Of a DNA stretch of 14,040 bases, positions 1 through 6,872 are shown one piece after another. Every line of letters starts with the position of its first letter. The first letter of the stretch is position 1. The position numbers were made by a program, and so were the translations under genes. The stretch comes from JBDSEG01 sp039920165. Its GTDB lineage: Bacteria; Pseudomonadota; Gammaproteobacteria; Burkholderiales; Burkholderiaceae_C. The notes below the pieces were generated by a model. That model saw only the letters and a list, made by a program, of their open reading frames with translations, made no database searches and was not told the DNA's origin. The stretch lies in the NCBI GenBank assembly GCA_039920165.1, contig JBDSEG010000427.1, positions 1 to 14,040 on the forward strand, read 5' to 3'.

Positions 1-3000
1 CCATGGTGATGCTGGCGTTCGTCGTGCTGGGCATCTTCAGCTACCAGCGGCTGTCGATCGACCAGTTTCCGAATATCGACTTCCCGACCGTCGTGATCCA
101 GATGGACTACCCCGGCGCGTCGCCCGAGATCGTCGAGACCGAGGTCACGAAGAAGATCGAGGAAGCGGTCAATACGGTCGCGGGAATCAGCTCGCTCTAC
201 TCGCGCTCTTACGAAGGCACGTCGGTCGTGATCGTCGAGTTCAACCTCGACGTCGACGGCCGCCGAGCCGCCGAGGATGTGCGCGAGAAGGTGGCCCTCA
301 TCCGACCGCTGCTGCGCGACGAGGTCAAGGAGCCGCGCATCTCGCGCTTCGATCCGGCCAGCCAGCCGATCTTCAACGTCGCCGTGCTCGCGACCGACGC
401 ACGCCAAAGCCAGCAGCAGCTCACGACCTGGGCGACGCAGGTGCTGCAAAAGCGGCTCGAAAACGTGCGCGGCGTTGGCTCGGTCAGCGTCATCGGCGGG
501 GTGGCGCGGCAGATCAATCTGTATGTCAAGCCGGCCGCGCTGGAGGCGCTGGGCATCGGCGTCGATCAGGTCGTCGCCGCGGTGAAAAGCGAGAACCAGG
601 AACTGCCGATGGGCGCCATCCGATCGCTCGAACAGGAGCGCGTGGTGCAGATCAATGCGCGCCTGAAGCGGCCCGAGGATTTCCGCGAGATCGTGGTCGC
701 GCGCCGAAGTGGCACGGCGATCAAGCTCTGGCAGGTCGCCGACGTCGTTGACGGGCCGCAGGAGGTGGAGAGCCTCGCGCTTTACAACGGCCAGCGCACG
801 GTGCTGCTGAGCGTGCAGAAATCGCAGGGCGAGAACACCATCGCCGTCGTCGATGGCTTGCAGCAGGCGCTCGAAGGCGCCAAGGCCCTGACGCCGGCCG
901 GCATCAAGGTCGAGGTCAACCGCGACAACTCGCGCTCGATCCGGGTCTCGGTCGCCAACGTGAAGCGCACGCTCATCGAAGGCGCGGCGCTCACCGTGCT
1001 GATCGTCTTCCTGTTTCTCAACTCGTGGCGTTCGACCGTCATCACCGGCCTCACGCTGCCGATCGCGCTGATCGGCACCTTTCTTTTCATGTACGTCTTC
1101 GGCTTCACGATCAACACCATCACGATGATGGCGCTAAGCCTGTGCGTGGGCCTGCTCATCGACGATGCGATCGTGGTGCGCGAGAATATCGTGCGCCATG
1201 TGCAGATGGGCAAATCGGCGCACCAGGCGGCGATCGACGGCACCCAGGAAATCGGCATGGCGGTGCTCGCCACCACGCTGTCGATCGTCGCGGTGTTCCT
1301 GCCGATCGGCTTCATGGGCGGCATCGTCGGCAAGTTCTTTCACGAGTTCGGCCTGACCATCGTCGCCGCGGTGCTCATCTCGATGTTCGTCAGCTTCACG
1401 CTCGACCCGATGTTGTCCAGCATCTGGCACGACCCGCAGGCCGAGCACATCCACCGCACCGGCCCGCCGGTGACGCTGTACGACAAGACCATCGGCCGTG
1501 TCACCGGTGCCTTCGACCGATTCAGCGAGTGGCTGTCCGAGGCGTATCAATCGATCCTGCGCTGGTCGCTTGCGCACCGGCTGGCCACGCTCGGCATCGC
1601 GATCGCGACCTTCGTCGGCAGCTTCTTCCTCATCCCCGTCCTGGGCGCCGAATTCATCCCGAAGGCCGATTTCTCCGAGACCCAGATCAATTTCTATACG
1701 CCGGTCGGCTCGTCGCTCGAAGTGACCGAATCGCGCGCGCGGCGGATCGACGCCATGCTGCGCGCGATGCCCGAGGTGAAGCACACGGTCACGACGATCA
1801 ACAGCGGCGTCGCGGCCGGCAAGATCTACGGCGCGGTGTATGTGCGCCTGCTCGACCGCAAGGATCGGGTGCGCAGCGTGCAAGACCTGGTCGCGCCGAT
1901 GCGCGAGGGCCTGTCGCGCATTCCCGGTATCACCGTTACCAATATCGGCCAGACCGACCTGGGCGGCGGCAAGAGCCTGCAGTTCTCGATCCAGGGCACC
2001 GACCTCGCCGAACTCGCAAAGCTATCGCGCGGCATCACCGCGAAGCTGCTCGCCATCCCCGGCCTGGTCGACCTCGACAGCACGCTGAAGCCCGACAAGC
2101 CGACGATCGCCATCGATGTGCGGCGCGACGCCGCGTCAGACGCCGGCCTGAACGTCAACGCGCTCGCCGGCACGCTGCGCACCTTGGTTGCCGGAACCAC
2201 GGTCGGGACCTGGCGCGCGCCCGACGGTGAGAACTACGACGTCGGCGTGCGAGTCGCGCCGGACAGCCGCAACTCGATCGCCGATCTCGAACGCACGCCG
2301 ATCAATATTGCCGCGGCGGCCGATGGGACGAGCCGTATCGTGCGGCTGTCGCAGGTCGCCGACGTGCGCGCGTCGACCGGGCCGAACCAGATCAACCGGC
2401 GCGAGCTGAACCGCGAGATCAATATCGATGCGAATGCCTACGGCCGCAGCTCGGGCGATGTCTCGACCGATATCCGCACTGTGCTCGACGCGGTCGAGTG
2501 GCCACCGGGCTACCGCTACAGCTTCGGGGGCTCGACCAAGAATATGAACGAATCGTTCGCGTACGCACTGGGCGCGCTCGGCCTGGCGATCGTCTTCATC
2601 TACATGATCCTGGCGAGCCAGTTCCGCAGCTTCTTGCAGCCGCTCGCGCTGATGAGCTCACTGCCGCTGACGCTGATCGGCGTGGTGCTCGCGCTGCTCA
2701 TGTTCCGCTCGACGCTGAATATGTTCAGCATCATCGGCGTCGTCATGCTGATGGGGCTGGTGACGAAGAACGCGATCCTGCTGGTCGACTTCGCGATCCG
2801 CTCGCGCGCCGGCAGCATCGACGCCTCGCTGCCCGACGGCGCTCCCGACCCGACCCACGCCCATCCGCCGATGGGCCGCGAAGAAGCGCTGCTGCACGCC
2901 GCCAAGGTGCGGCTGCGACCGATCCTGATGACGACGCTGGCGATGATCTTCGGCATGGTGCCGCTCGCCTTTGCGCTGACGGAGGGCTCGGAGCAGCGCG

Positions 3001-3158
3001 CGCCGATGGGCCAGGCGGTGATCGGCGGCGTCATCACCTCGTCGCTGCTGACCCTCGTCGTCGTGCCGGTCGTCTATTGCTATCTCGACGACTTCACGGA
3101 ATGGCTCAGGCGCATCGCGAAGCGCCGCGCGTCGTTGTCGGATGCAACGGTGTCGTAG
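1..3158 (+). CDS. RND efflux pump inner-membrane subunit (HAE1/AcrB-like), 5' partial
   Basis: Proton-driven inner-membrane transporter of the resistance-nodulation-division family, normally working as a trimer with a periplasmic adaptor and a TolC-type channel. The visible 1051 residues begin inside the first membrane helix and run straight into the family landmark LSIDQFPNIDFP. The first in-frame ATG at 3 is therefore probably internal, and roughly 15-20 residues lie upstream of the window. The proton-relay residues are present: the Asp pair at visible residues 387-388 (LLIDDAIVV, TM4) and the Lys at 922 (LVTKNAILL, TM10). Two large periplasmic loops and the duplicated membrane halves are intact, and the stop is TAG at 3156. 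The TM10-TM11 loop carries about 20 extra residues (937-957) rich in Asp, Pro and His. Substrate cannot be told from sequence. No adaptor gene is visible. The TolC-type gene at 4079 on the same strand is a candidate partner by inference only. Confidence 0.95.
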   Translation, partial: MVMLAFVVLGIFSYQRLSIDQFPNIDFPTVVIQMDYPGASPEIVETEVTKKIEEAVNTVAGISSLYSRSYEGTSVVIVEFNLDVDGRRAAEDVREKVALIRPLLRDEVKEPRISRFDPASQPIFNVAVLATDARQSQQQLTTWATQVLQKRLENVRGVGSVSVIGGVARQINLYVKPAALEALGIGVDQVVAAVKSENQELPMGAIRSLEQERVVQINARLKRPEDFREIVVARRSGTAIKLWQVADVVDGPQEVESLALYNGQRTVLLSVQKSQGENTIAVVDGLQQALEGAKALTPAGIKVEVNRDNSRSIRVSVANVKRTLIEGAALTVLIVFLFLNSWRSTVITGLTLPIALIGTFLFMYVFGFTINTITMMALSLCVGLLIDDAIVVRENIVRHVQMGKSAHQAAIDGTQEIGMAVLATTLSIVAVFLPIGFMGGIVGKFFHEFGLTIVAAVLISMFVSFTLDPMLSSIWHDPQAEHIHRTGPPVTLYDKTIGRVTGAFDRFSEWLSEAYQSILRWSLAHRLATLGIAIATFVGSFFLIPVLGAEFIPKADFSETQINFYTPVGSSLEVTESRARRIDAMLRAMPEVKHTVTTINSGVAAGKIYGAVYVRLLDRKDRVRSVQDLVAPMREGLSRIPGITVTNIGQTDLGGGKSLQFSIQGTDLAELAKLSRGITAKLLAIPGLVDLDSTLKPDKPTIAIDVRRDAASDAGLNVNALAGTLRTLVAGTTVGTWRAPDGENYDVGVRVAPDSRNSIADLERTPINIAAAADGTSRIVRLSQVADVRASTGPNQINRRELNREINIDANAYGRSSGDVSTDIRTVLDAVEWPPGYRYSFGGSTKNMNESFAYALGALGLAIVFIYMILASQFRSFLQPLALMSSLPLTLIGVVLALLMFRSTLNMFSIIGVVMLMGLVTKNAILLVDFAIRSRAGSIDASLPDGAPDPTHAHPPMGREEALLHAAKVRLRPILMTTLAMIFGMVPLAFALTEGSEQRAPMGQAVIGGVITSSLLTLVVVPVVYCYLDDFTEWLRRIAKRRASLSDATVS

Positions 3159-3174
3159 GTCGACGAAGTTTCTC

Positions 3175-3251
3175 GACGCAAAGGACGCGAGGGACGCAAA
3201 GAAGACCAGATGAGTTCCTTGGCGTTCTTTGCGTCTTCGCGTATTCGCGTC
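3175..3251. repeat. Long imperfect intergenic inverted repeat (REP-like or terminator-like hairpin)
   Basis: The left arm at 3175-3203 pairs with the right arm at 3225-3251 around a loop of about 21 bases. The innermost 11 bases of each arm (GACGCAAAGAA against TTCTTTGCGTC) match perfectly, and the outer parts match with a few mismatches and two bulged bases. The arms are built from repeated GACGCAAAG/GACGCGA units. It fills most of the gap between the RND gene and the methyltransferase gene, so it could end transcription of the pump gene. No T-run follows, so it is not a textbook intrinsic terminator. I recall similar 'acgcaaag' repeats between genes of many environmental bacteria, but copy number here cannot be judged from one window. 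Confidence 0.6.
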
Positions 3252-3280
3252 CGGTCAATTCGATGCGTGAACGCCCTCAC

Positions 3281-3294
3281 TAAAATCACCTCCC
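3281..3294 (+). promoter_or_regulatory. Possible -10 element directly before the pcm start codon
   Basis: TAAAAT at 3281-3286 matches the sigma-70 -10 consensus at five of six positions and lies only 8 bases before the ATG at 3295. The bases between are CACCTCCC, which contain no Shine-Dalgarno sequence. Transcription starting about 7 bases after the hexamer would begin close to the start codon and give a leaderless or nearly leaderless mRNA. I see no convincing -35 box, so this is a weak call. Confidence 0.35.
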
Positions 3295-3948
3295 ATGAAC
3301 ATCGAACAAGCCCGCTTCAACATGATCGAGCAGCAGATCCGGCCGTGGGACGTGCTCGATCCGGCGGTACTGTCGCTTCTGGGCGCGGTGCGGCGCGAGG
3401 ACTTCGTTCCGCCCGAGTACCGCACGATGGCCTTCGTCGACTGCGAAGTGCCGCTGCCCGAGGGGCAATGCATGCTGGCGCCACGGGTCGAGGCTCGGCT
3501 GCTGCAGGAACTGGCGCTGCACAAGCACGAACGCGTGCTCGAGATCGGCGCGGGCAGCGGCTTCATGGCGGCCCTGCTGGCGCATCGATCGCAGCATGTC
3601 ACCACGCTGGAACTGCGCCCCGCGCTGGCCCGCATGGCGAGCGCCAACCTGCGCCGCGCCGGTGTCATGAATGCGGTGGTGCGCGAGGTCGACGGCGCGC
3701 GCGGGCTGCCGGCCGACGCGCCGTTCGATGCGATCGTGTTGTCGGGCTCGGTCGCCGCGGTGCCGCAGCAACTGCTCGATCAACTCAAGGTCGGCGGGCG
3801 ACTCGTCGCCGTCGTCGGCGAGCAGCCGGTCATGCAGGCGGTGCTATACACGCGTGGCAGCGAGCAGGGCTGCGCGAGCGAAATCCTCTTCGATGCCGTT
3901 GCGCCGCGGCTCTCGGGCTTTGCCGAGCCGAGTCGGTTCCGCTTCTGA
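3295..3948 (+). CDS. pcm: Protein-L-isoaspartate O-methyltransferase family protein
   Basis: SAM-dependent methyltransferase of the PCMT family, 217 aa, cytosolic (no signal peptide or membrane segment). Classical members methylate L-isoaspartyl residues in aged proteins so that they can be repaired. The SAM-binding motif I is clear (VLEIGAGSG, residues 81-89), followed by the acidic strand end TTLELRP (about 103-109) and the later FDAIVLSGS strand (144-152). The usual substrate-site motif GQTISQP is replaced here by GQCMLAP (57-63), so the catalytic-site Ser/Thr positions differ. This variant is one I associate with proteobacterial Pcm-like proteins whose activity is less certain. ATG at 3295 is chosen because MNIEQARFNMIEQQIRPW is the normal family N-terminus. 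No ribosome-binding site is seen. The gene is followed 130 bases later by the TolC-type gene on the same strand. Confidence 0.88.
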   Translation: MNIEQARFNMIEQQIRPWDVLDPAVLSLLGAVRREDFVPPEYRTMAFVDCEVPLPEGQCMLAPRVEARLLQELALHKHERVLEIGAGSGFMAALLAHRSQHVTTLELRPALARMASANLRRAGVMNAVVREVDGARGLPADAPFDAIVLSGSVAAVPQQLLDQLKVGGRLVAVVGEQPVMQAVLYTRGSEQGCASEILFDAVAPRLSGFAEPSRFRF

Positions 3949-4078
3949 GCAGCGCCCGGCTGTCGCTGCTTTTGCCACTTTCGCCGACACCGACCTGCAG
4001 GCCGTCGCATCCGCTGCGCCAGCGTGACGCGTGCCGGTCTATAACTTCGCCGCGCCCCAACCAACCAGGATTTTCTTC

Positions 4079-5515
4079 ATGCACCCATCGGTACGACGCG
4101 CTGCACTGAGCCTGGCCTTCGGCGGAGCCGCCGCCTTGCCCGCGCTGTCGACGCAGGCCCAGACTCAGCAGCCGCCAGTTCGGGTTCCCGCAGGGCCACC
4201 GGCGTCGATGCCGTCGACCCTTCCGGTGCCGGCGCCGATGCTCGCGCCGGTGCCGGTGGTGACGCGCGCCGCCACGCAGACGCTGCTCGAGCTGTACCAG
4301 TCGGCGCGCGCCTTCGATGCGACCTATCTGGCGGCGCGCTCGCAGGCCGATTCCGAGATCTACCGCGCCGAACAGGTCGAAGCGCTGCTGCGCCCGAGCG
4401 CCAGCCTGTCGGGCAACGCCGGGCGAGTCGAGACCAATCCGCTCATCGGCCCTAGCTACGGCAGCAACAGCGTCGCGCTGGCGCTCTCGGGCAAATATCC
4501 GCTTTTCAACCGCCCCAACGAAGCGACGGTCGGGCAGGCGCGCAAGGCGCTGCAGGCGTCGCGCAGCGTGCTCGAAACCGCCGAACAGGACCTGATTGTT
4601 CGCGTCACGCAGGCCTATTTCGATGTGCTCGCTGCGCAGGACACGCTCGCCACGACGCGCTCGAGCAAGGCGGCGATCAGCGAACAACTGGCCTCGGCGA
4701 AGCGCAATTTCGAGGTCGGAACGGCGACCATCACCGATACGCGTGAGGCGCAGGCGCGCTTCGACCTCGGCACCTTCCAGGAGCTCGCGGCCGAGAACGA
4801 TCTGCTGAACAAGCGCATCGTTCTAGACCAGTTGGTGGGACAGCCGAATGTCGCGCCGGCGCAGCTCGCCACGCCGGTCGCGTTACCGGCCGCGCCGGTG
4901 AACGTGCAGGAGTGGGCGGCGCGCGCGGAAAGCCAGCATCCGCTGATCCTGCGCTCCCGGCTCGCGCTGGAGGCGGCCCGGCTCGAAGTGGACAAGGCGC
5001 GCGCCGGGCATCTGCCAACCGTCGATGCGGTGGCCGGCGTGAATGCCGGCCGCGGAACGACCGGCATCGTGACCGGCAGCAATGCGAGCGCCAGCCTGGG
5101 CGTGCAAATGAACCTGCCGCTTTTCTCGGGCTATTCGGTGCAGAACCGGATCGCCGAGACGCTGGTGCTCGAGGACAAGGCGCGCAGCGACCTCGACGCT
5201 GCGCTGCGTGCCGTGAGCCTGGCCGTTCGCACGGCGTTCAATGCGCTGCAGTCCGGCCTCGGCCAGGTGCGCGCACTCGAAGCCGCCGAGTCATCGAGCC
5301 AGCTCGCGCTCGAGGCGACCCAGCTCGGCTATCGCGTGGGCGTGCGCGTCAACCTCGATGTGCTGAACGCCCAGACCCAGCTCTTCACGACCCGGCGCGA
5401 CCTGGCACGGGCGCGCTACGACGTGCTCGTCAATACGCTGCGCCTGCGCCAGGCCGCGGGAGAGCTCAAGCCCGAGGACGTTGCGGCGATCAACGCGCTG
5501 CTGGCGCGCGGTTAG
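4079..5515 (+). CDS. tolC: TolC family outer membrane channel protein
   Basis: Outer-membrane efflux protein, 478 aa from ATG 4079. Such proteins form trimeric tunnels that join RND or ABC pumps to the outside. ATG 4079 is preferred over an in-frame GTG at 4031 because it is preceded by AGGA about 10 bases upstream and opens a good signal peptide: basic MHPSVRR, hydrophobic stretch, likely cleavage near residues 26-28 (STQAQ). Two outer-membrane-efflux repeats follow, with the typical openings TLLELYQSARAFD (68-80) and, in the second half, EWAARAESQHPLILRSRLA. Repeat endings such as VRVTQAYFDVLAAQDTL and VRTAFNALQSG are also typical. Residues about 32-62 are an unusual Pro/Ala/Val-rich linker between signal peptide and channel domain. 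A TATAAC hexamer at 4040-4045 could be its -10 box, but no -35 is evident. In relatives I recall a rhodanese gene between pcm and tolC; none is here. Confidence 0.92.
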   Translation: MHPSVRRAALSLAFGGAAALPALSTQAQTQQPPVRVPAGPPASMPSTLPVPAPMLAPVPVVTRAATQTLLELYQSARAFDATYLAARSQADSEIYRAEQVEALLRPSASLSGNAGRVETNPLIGPSYGSNSVALALSGKYPLFNRPNEATVGQARKALQASRSVLETAEQDLIVRVTQAYFDVLAAQDTLATTRSSKAAISEQLASAKRNFEVGTATITDTREAQARFDLGTFQELAAENDLLNKRIVLDQLVGQPNVAPAQLATPVALPAAPVNVQEWAARAESQHPLILRSRLALEAARLEVDKARAGHLPTVDAVAGVNAGRGTTGIVTGSNASASLGVQMNLPLFSGYSVQNRIAETLVLEDKARSDLDAALRAVSLAVRTAFNALQSGLGQVRALEAAESSSQLALEATQLGYRVGVRVNLDVLNAQTQLFTTRRDLARARYDVLVNTLRLRQAAGELKPEDVAAINALLARG

Positions 5516-5529
5516 AACGTTGGCGTACA

Positions 5530-5580
5530 ACCGCTGTCGTAAGCGGTCCGTTGGGGTGAAGGGTTCTGCGGCGCTTCACC
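5530..5580. terminator. Two small hairpins after tolC, possible transcription end
   Basis: Two short perfect inverted repeats lie in tandem just after the tolC stop. ACCGCT/AGCGGT at 5530-5547 has a 6-base loop, and GGTGAAG/CTTCACC at 5555-5580 has a 12-base loop. They sit in the 106-base gap between tolC and the convergent end of the decayed operon, where a terminator would be expected. Neither has a following T-run on either strand, so intrinsic termination is not shown. Confidence 0.3.
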
Positions 5581-5621
5581 TCCTATTCAACGACCATAGG
5601 CTCGGGTCGCGGCGCAGGGAG

Positions 5622-5828
5622 TTAGCTGATCGGGTAGATCAGGCTGACGAGCCCGCCTTGAAGCGGCTGAGCCTTGTGAATTGAAACGCACGACGACGTT
5701 CACCGGTCGCAAAGAGCGGCTTGCCTCGACCGGCGATCAGCGGATAGACGATGAGCCGGAATTCATCCCCCAACCCGACATCGAGAAGGCTCGCCCGAAA
5801 TGTTCATTCCAGTGATCAGTCTTCGCAT
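5622..5828 (-). pseudogene. Dihydrofolate reductase-like (RibD C-terminal domain) protein, internally deleted remnant
   Basis: Read on the minus strand, ATG at 5828 opens MRRLITGMNIS, the first strand of the DHFR/RibD-C family. After about 11 codons the coding sequence jumps to the family's C-terminus in another frame: SLLDVGLGDEFRLIVYPL, then IAGRGKPLFATGERR and FTRLSRFKAG. The middle of the protein, roughly 110-120 residues including the NADPH site, is missing, with the join near 5790-5797. A further single-base deletion near 5651-5654 breaks the last strand. Restoring one base gives LVSLIYPIS and a TAA at 5622-5624. Intact relatives are about 175-190 aa, and only about 65 codons remain. 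It is the last gene of the broken ArsR-AHSA1-DHFR operon, 21 bases after the AHSA1 remnant. A functional product is very unlikely. Confidence 0.72.
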
Positions 5829-5849
5829 GTCAAGCTTCACATCGTTTCG

Positions 5850-6384
5850 TCAGGCCGGTATGCGCTGGTCGTATTCCTTGCGAAGGCGACTCCAGCCCTC
5901 CCAGAAGGGCGCGGATTCCTTGTCCGTCGCGCGCGCGACGAAAATGTCGAGGTGGACGTGCCAGCCGGCGCCGACCATCAGCGTGGTTGAGCGGTCGGGC
6001 AGACGGCGATGGATGAGCGTGAGCAGAACCTGGTTGCCCTTGGGCTATAACTCGAACGAAACATCACCGCTGCCATTACATGCGATGGCGAGCCTGCGTG
6101 GCGTATCGAGCTCGGTGATCCGGCTCTGCATCCGATGTTCGTCGGAGGAAACCCGGCGCCCGCTGACCGGGCGGGTGGGTCAGTTCATCGTTTCGCCAGA
6201 CGAGTTCGACAGGTGCGCCGACCTGCATCTCCATCGTGCCCGCGGCCAGCCATTGGCGGCGCAGATCGCTCTCGACCAGATCGGCCCAGACGCGCTCGAT
6301 CGGGCCGGGAAGAAGGCTCTGGGTCTTCAACGTGGCAGGCTCGGTCAGCACGCCATAGGCGTCCGGGGTTGCGAGTTCGTTCAT
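5850..6384 (-). pseudogene. AHSA1/SRPBCC family protein, frameshifted and with an internal stop
   Basis: The minus-strand ATG at 6384 follows a good ribosome-binding site (AAGGAAGGAA) and encodes MNELATPDAYGVLTEPATLK, then LLPGPIERVWADLVESDLRR and QWLAAGTMEMQVGAPVELVW. This is the start of an Aha1-N/SRPBCC ligand-binding-fold protein of the kind found next to ArsR regulators. An extra C at about 6147-6148 shifts the frame. In the shifted frame the family sequence resumes as EHRMQSRITELDTPRRLAIA and continues to GDVSFEL, where TAG at 6045-6047 stands where I would expect Glu. It then resumes as PKGNQVLLTLIHRRLPDR, TTLMVGAGWHVHLDI, FWEGWSRLRKEYDQRIPA and TGA at 5850-5852. A conserved Trp after LAIA also appears replaced by Cys. 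Total length (about 178 codons) matches intact relatives, so nothing large is missing. Two independent inactivating lesions make sequencing error an unlikely explanation. Confidence 0.85.
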
Positions 6385-6771
6385 TGGCGAGTTCCTTCCT
6401 TCGGCTTGAGGGATTTTGGATCGGGCGATCGACGTTCGTTCTCCTGTTCTCCTTGCGCAGAAGCCGATCGAGAACATCCAGACGGTGGGTCCAGAAGTCT
6501 TCGTAAAAGCTCAGCCACTCATGGACGGCGGCGAGCGGTCCTGGATCGAGGCGGCAAAGGTGGGTGCGCCCGCGCACCTCGCGACGGATCAGTCCGGCGT
6601 TCTCCAGCACCTTGATGTGCTTCGAGGCGGCCGCAAGCGACATGGCGAAGGGCTCGGCAAGCTGTCCTACCGTTCGCTCGCCGCTGGAAAGTTCGCGAAG
6701 CATCCGACGGCGCGTCGGATCGCCAAGGACACAGAAGCCTCGTCGAGGTGGGCGGATTGATGTTCAACCAT
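6381..6771 (-). pseudogene. ArsR-family winged-helix transcriptional regulator, frameshifted
   Basis: Small DNA-binding repressor of the ArsR/SmtB superfamily, here without an intact reading frame. ATG at 6771 starts MVEHQSAHLDE, the expected N-terminus. A single missing base near 6736-6740 then throws the gene out of frame. In the right frame the protein continues FCVLGDPTRRRMLRELSSGE, then RTVGQLAEPFAMSLAAASKH (the recognition-helix region), IKVLENAGLIRREVRGRTHL (wing) and LSFYEDFWTHRLDVLDRLLR. A second missing base near 6444-6447 would give a charged tail ending ...KPKEGTRQ and a TGA at 6381-6383, overlapping the AHSA1 start as ATGA, the normal operon arrangement. Without that correction the frame runs on to 6185 through the AHSA1 sequence. 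Translation from an internal ATG at 6703 would lack the first helix, so I judge it non-functional. The second lesion is less certain than the first. Confidence 0.8.
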
Positions 6772-6780
6772 GCGGTTGAA
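6763..6780. promoter_or_regulatory. Palindromic operator-like site over the arsR start codon
   Basis: TTCAACC-ATGC-GGTTGAA is a perfect 7-base inverted repeat with a 4-base centre. It covers the ArsR start codon (6769-6771) and the edge of the -10 box. It shares the core AACC-N4-GGTT with the site at 6806-6817. Position and symmetry suit a binding site for the dimeric ArsR repressor encoded just downstream. Binding itself is inferred. Confidence 0.6.
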
Positions 6781-6807
6781 TATTTGAGCCCCGACATCAA
6801 CAGTCAA
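6771..6807 (-). promoter_or_regulatory. Sigma-70-like promoter of the decayed arsR operon, leaderless geometry
   Basis: On the minus strand TTGACT (6807-6802, five of six to the -35 consensus) is followed after exactly 17 bases by AATATT (6784-6779, four of six to the -10 consensus). The expected transcription start, about 7 bases further on, falls at or next to the ATG at 6771. No Shine-Dalgarno sequence precedes that ATG. Together this suggests a leaderless mRNA. The -35 box overlaps one palindrome and the -10 box overlaps the other. Confidence 0.55.
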
Positions 6808-6817
6808 CCACGTGGTT
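6806..6817. promoter_or_regulatory. Second palindromic operator-like site, over the -35 box
   Basis: AACCACGTGGTT is a perfect 12-base palindrome with the same AACC-N4-GGTT core as the site at 6763-6780. The two centres are 40 bases apart, close to four helical turns, so two bound dimers would face the same side of the DNA. It overlaps the -35 box by two bases. Confidence 0.58.
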
Positions 6818-6872
6818 TAACTTAATTCTTTCGCGTGGCCGTTGTTTTGATTCCGCGGGCACCAGGTCGAAC

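Noticed and set aside
4031..4078. GTG start giving the TolC-type protein 16 extra residues
   Set aside because: It would place a non-basic, non-hydrophobic stretch ahead of a complete signal peptide, while ATG 4079 has its own ribosome-binding site.
5800..6615. Plus-strand reading frame of 271 codons across the decayed region
   Set aside because: It shows no family character, and the minus strand of the same bases encodes recognisable SRPBCC and ArsR segments.
6185..6703. Single long minus-strand reading frame of 172 codons starting inside ArsR
   Set aside because: Its first part is ArsR without helix 1 and its second part is an out-of-frame reading of the AHSA1 gene, so it is a product of frameshifts and not a fusion gene.
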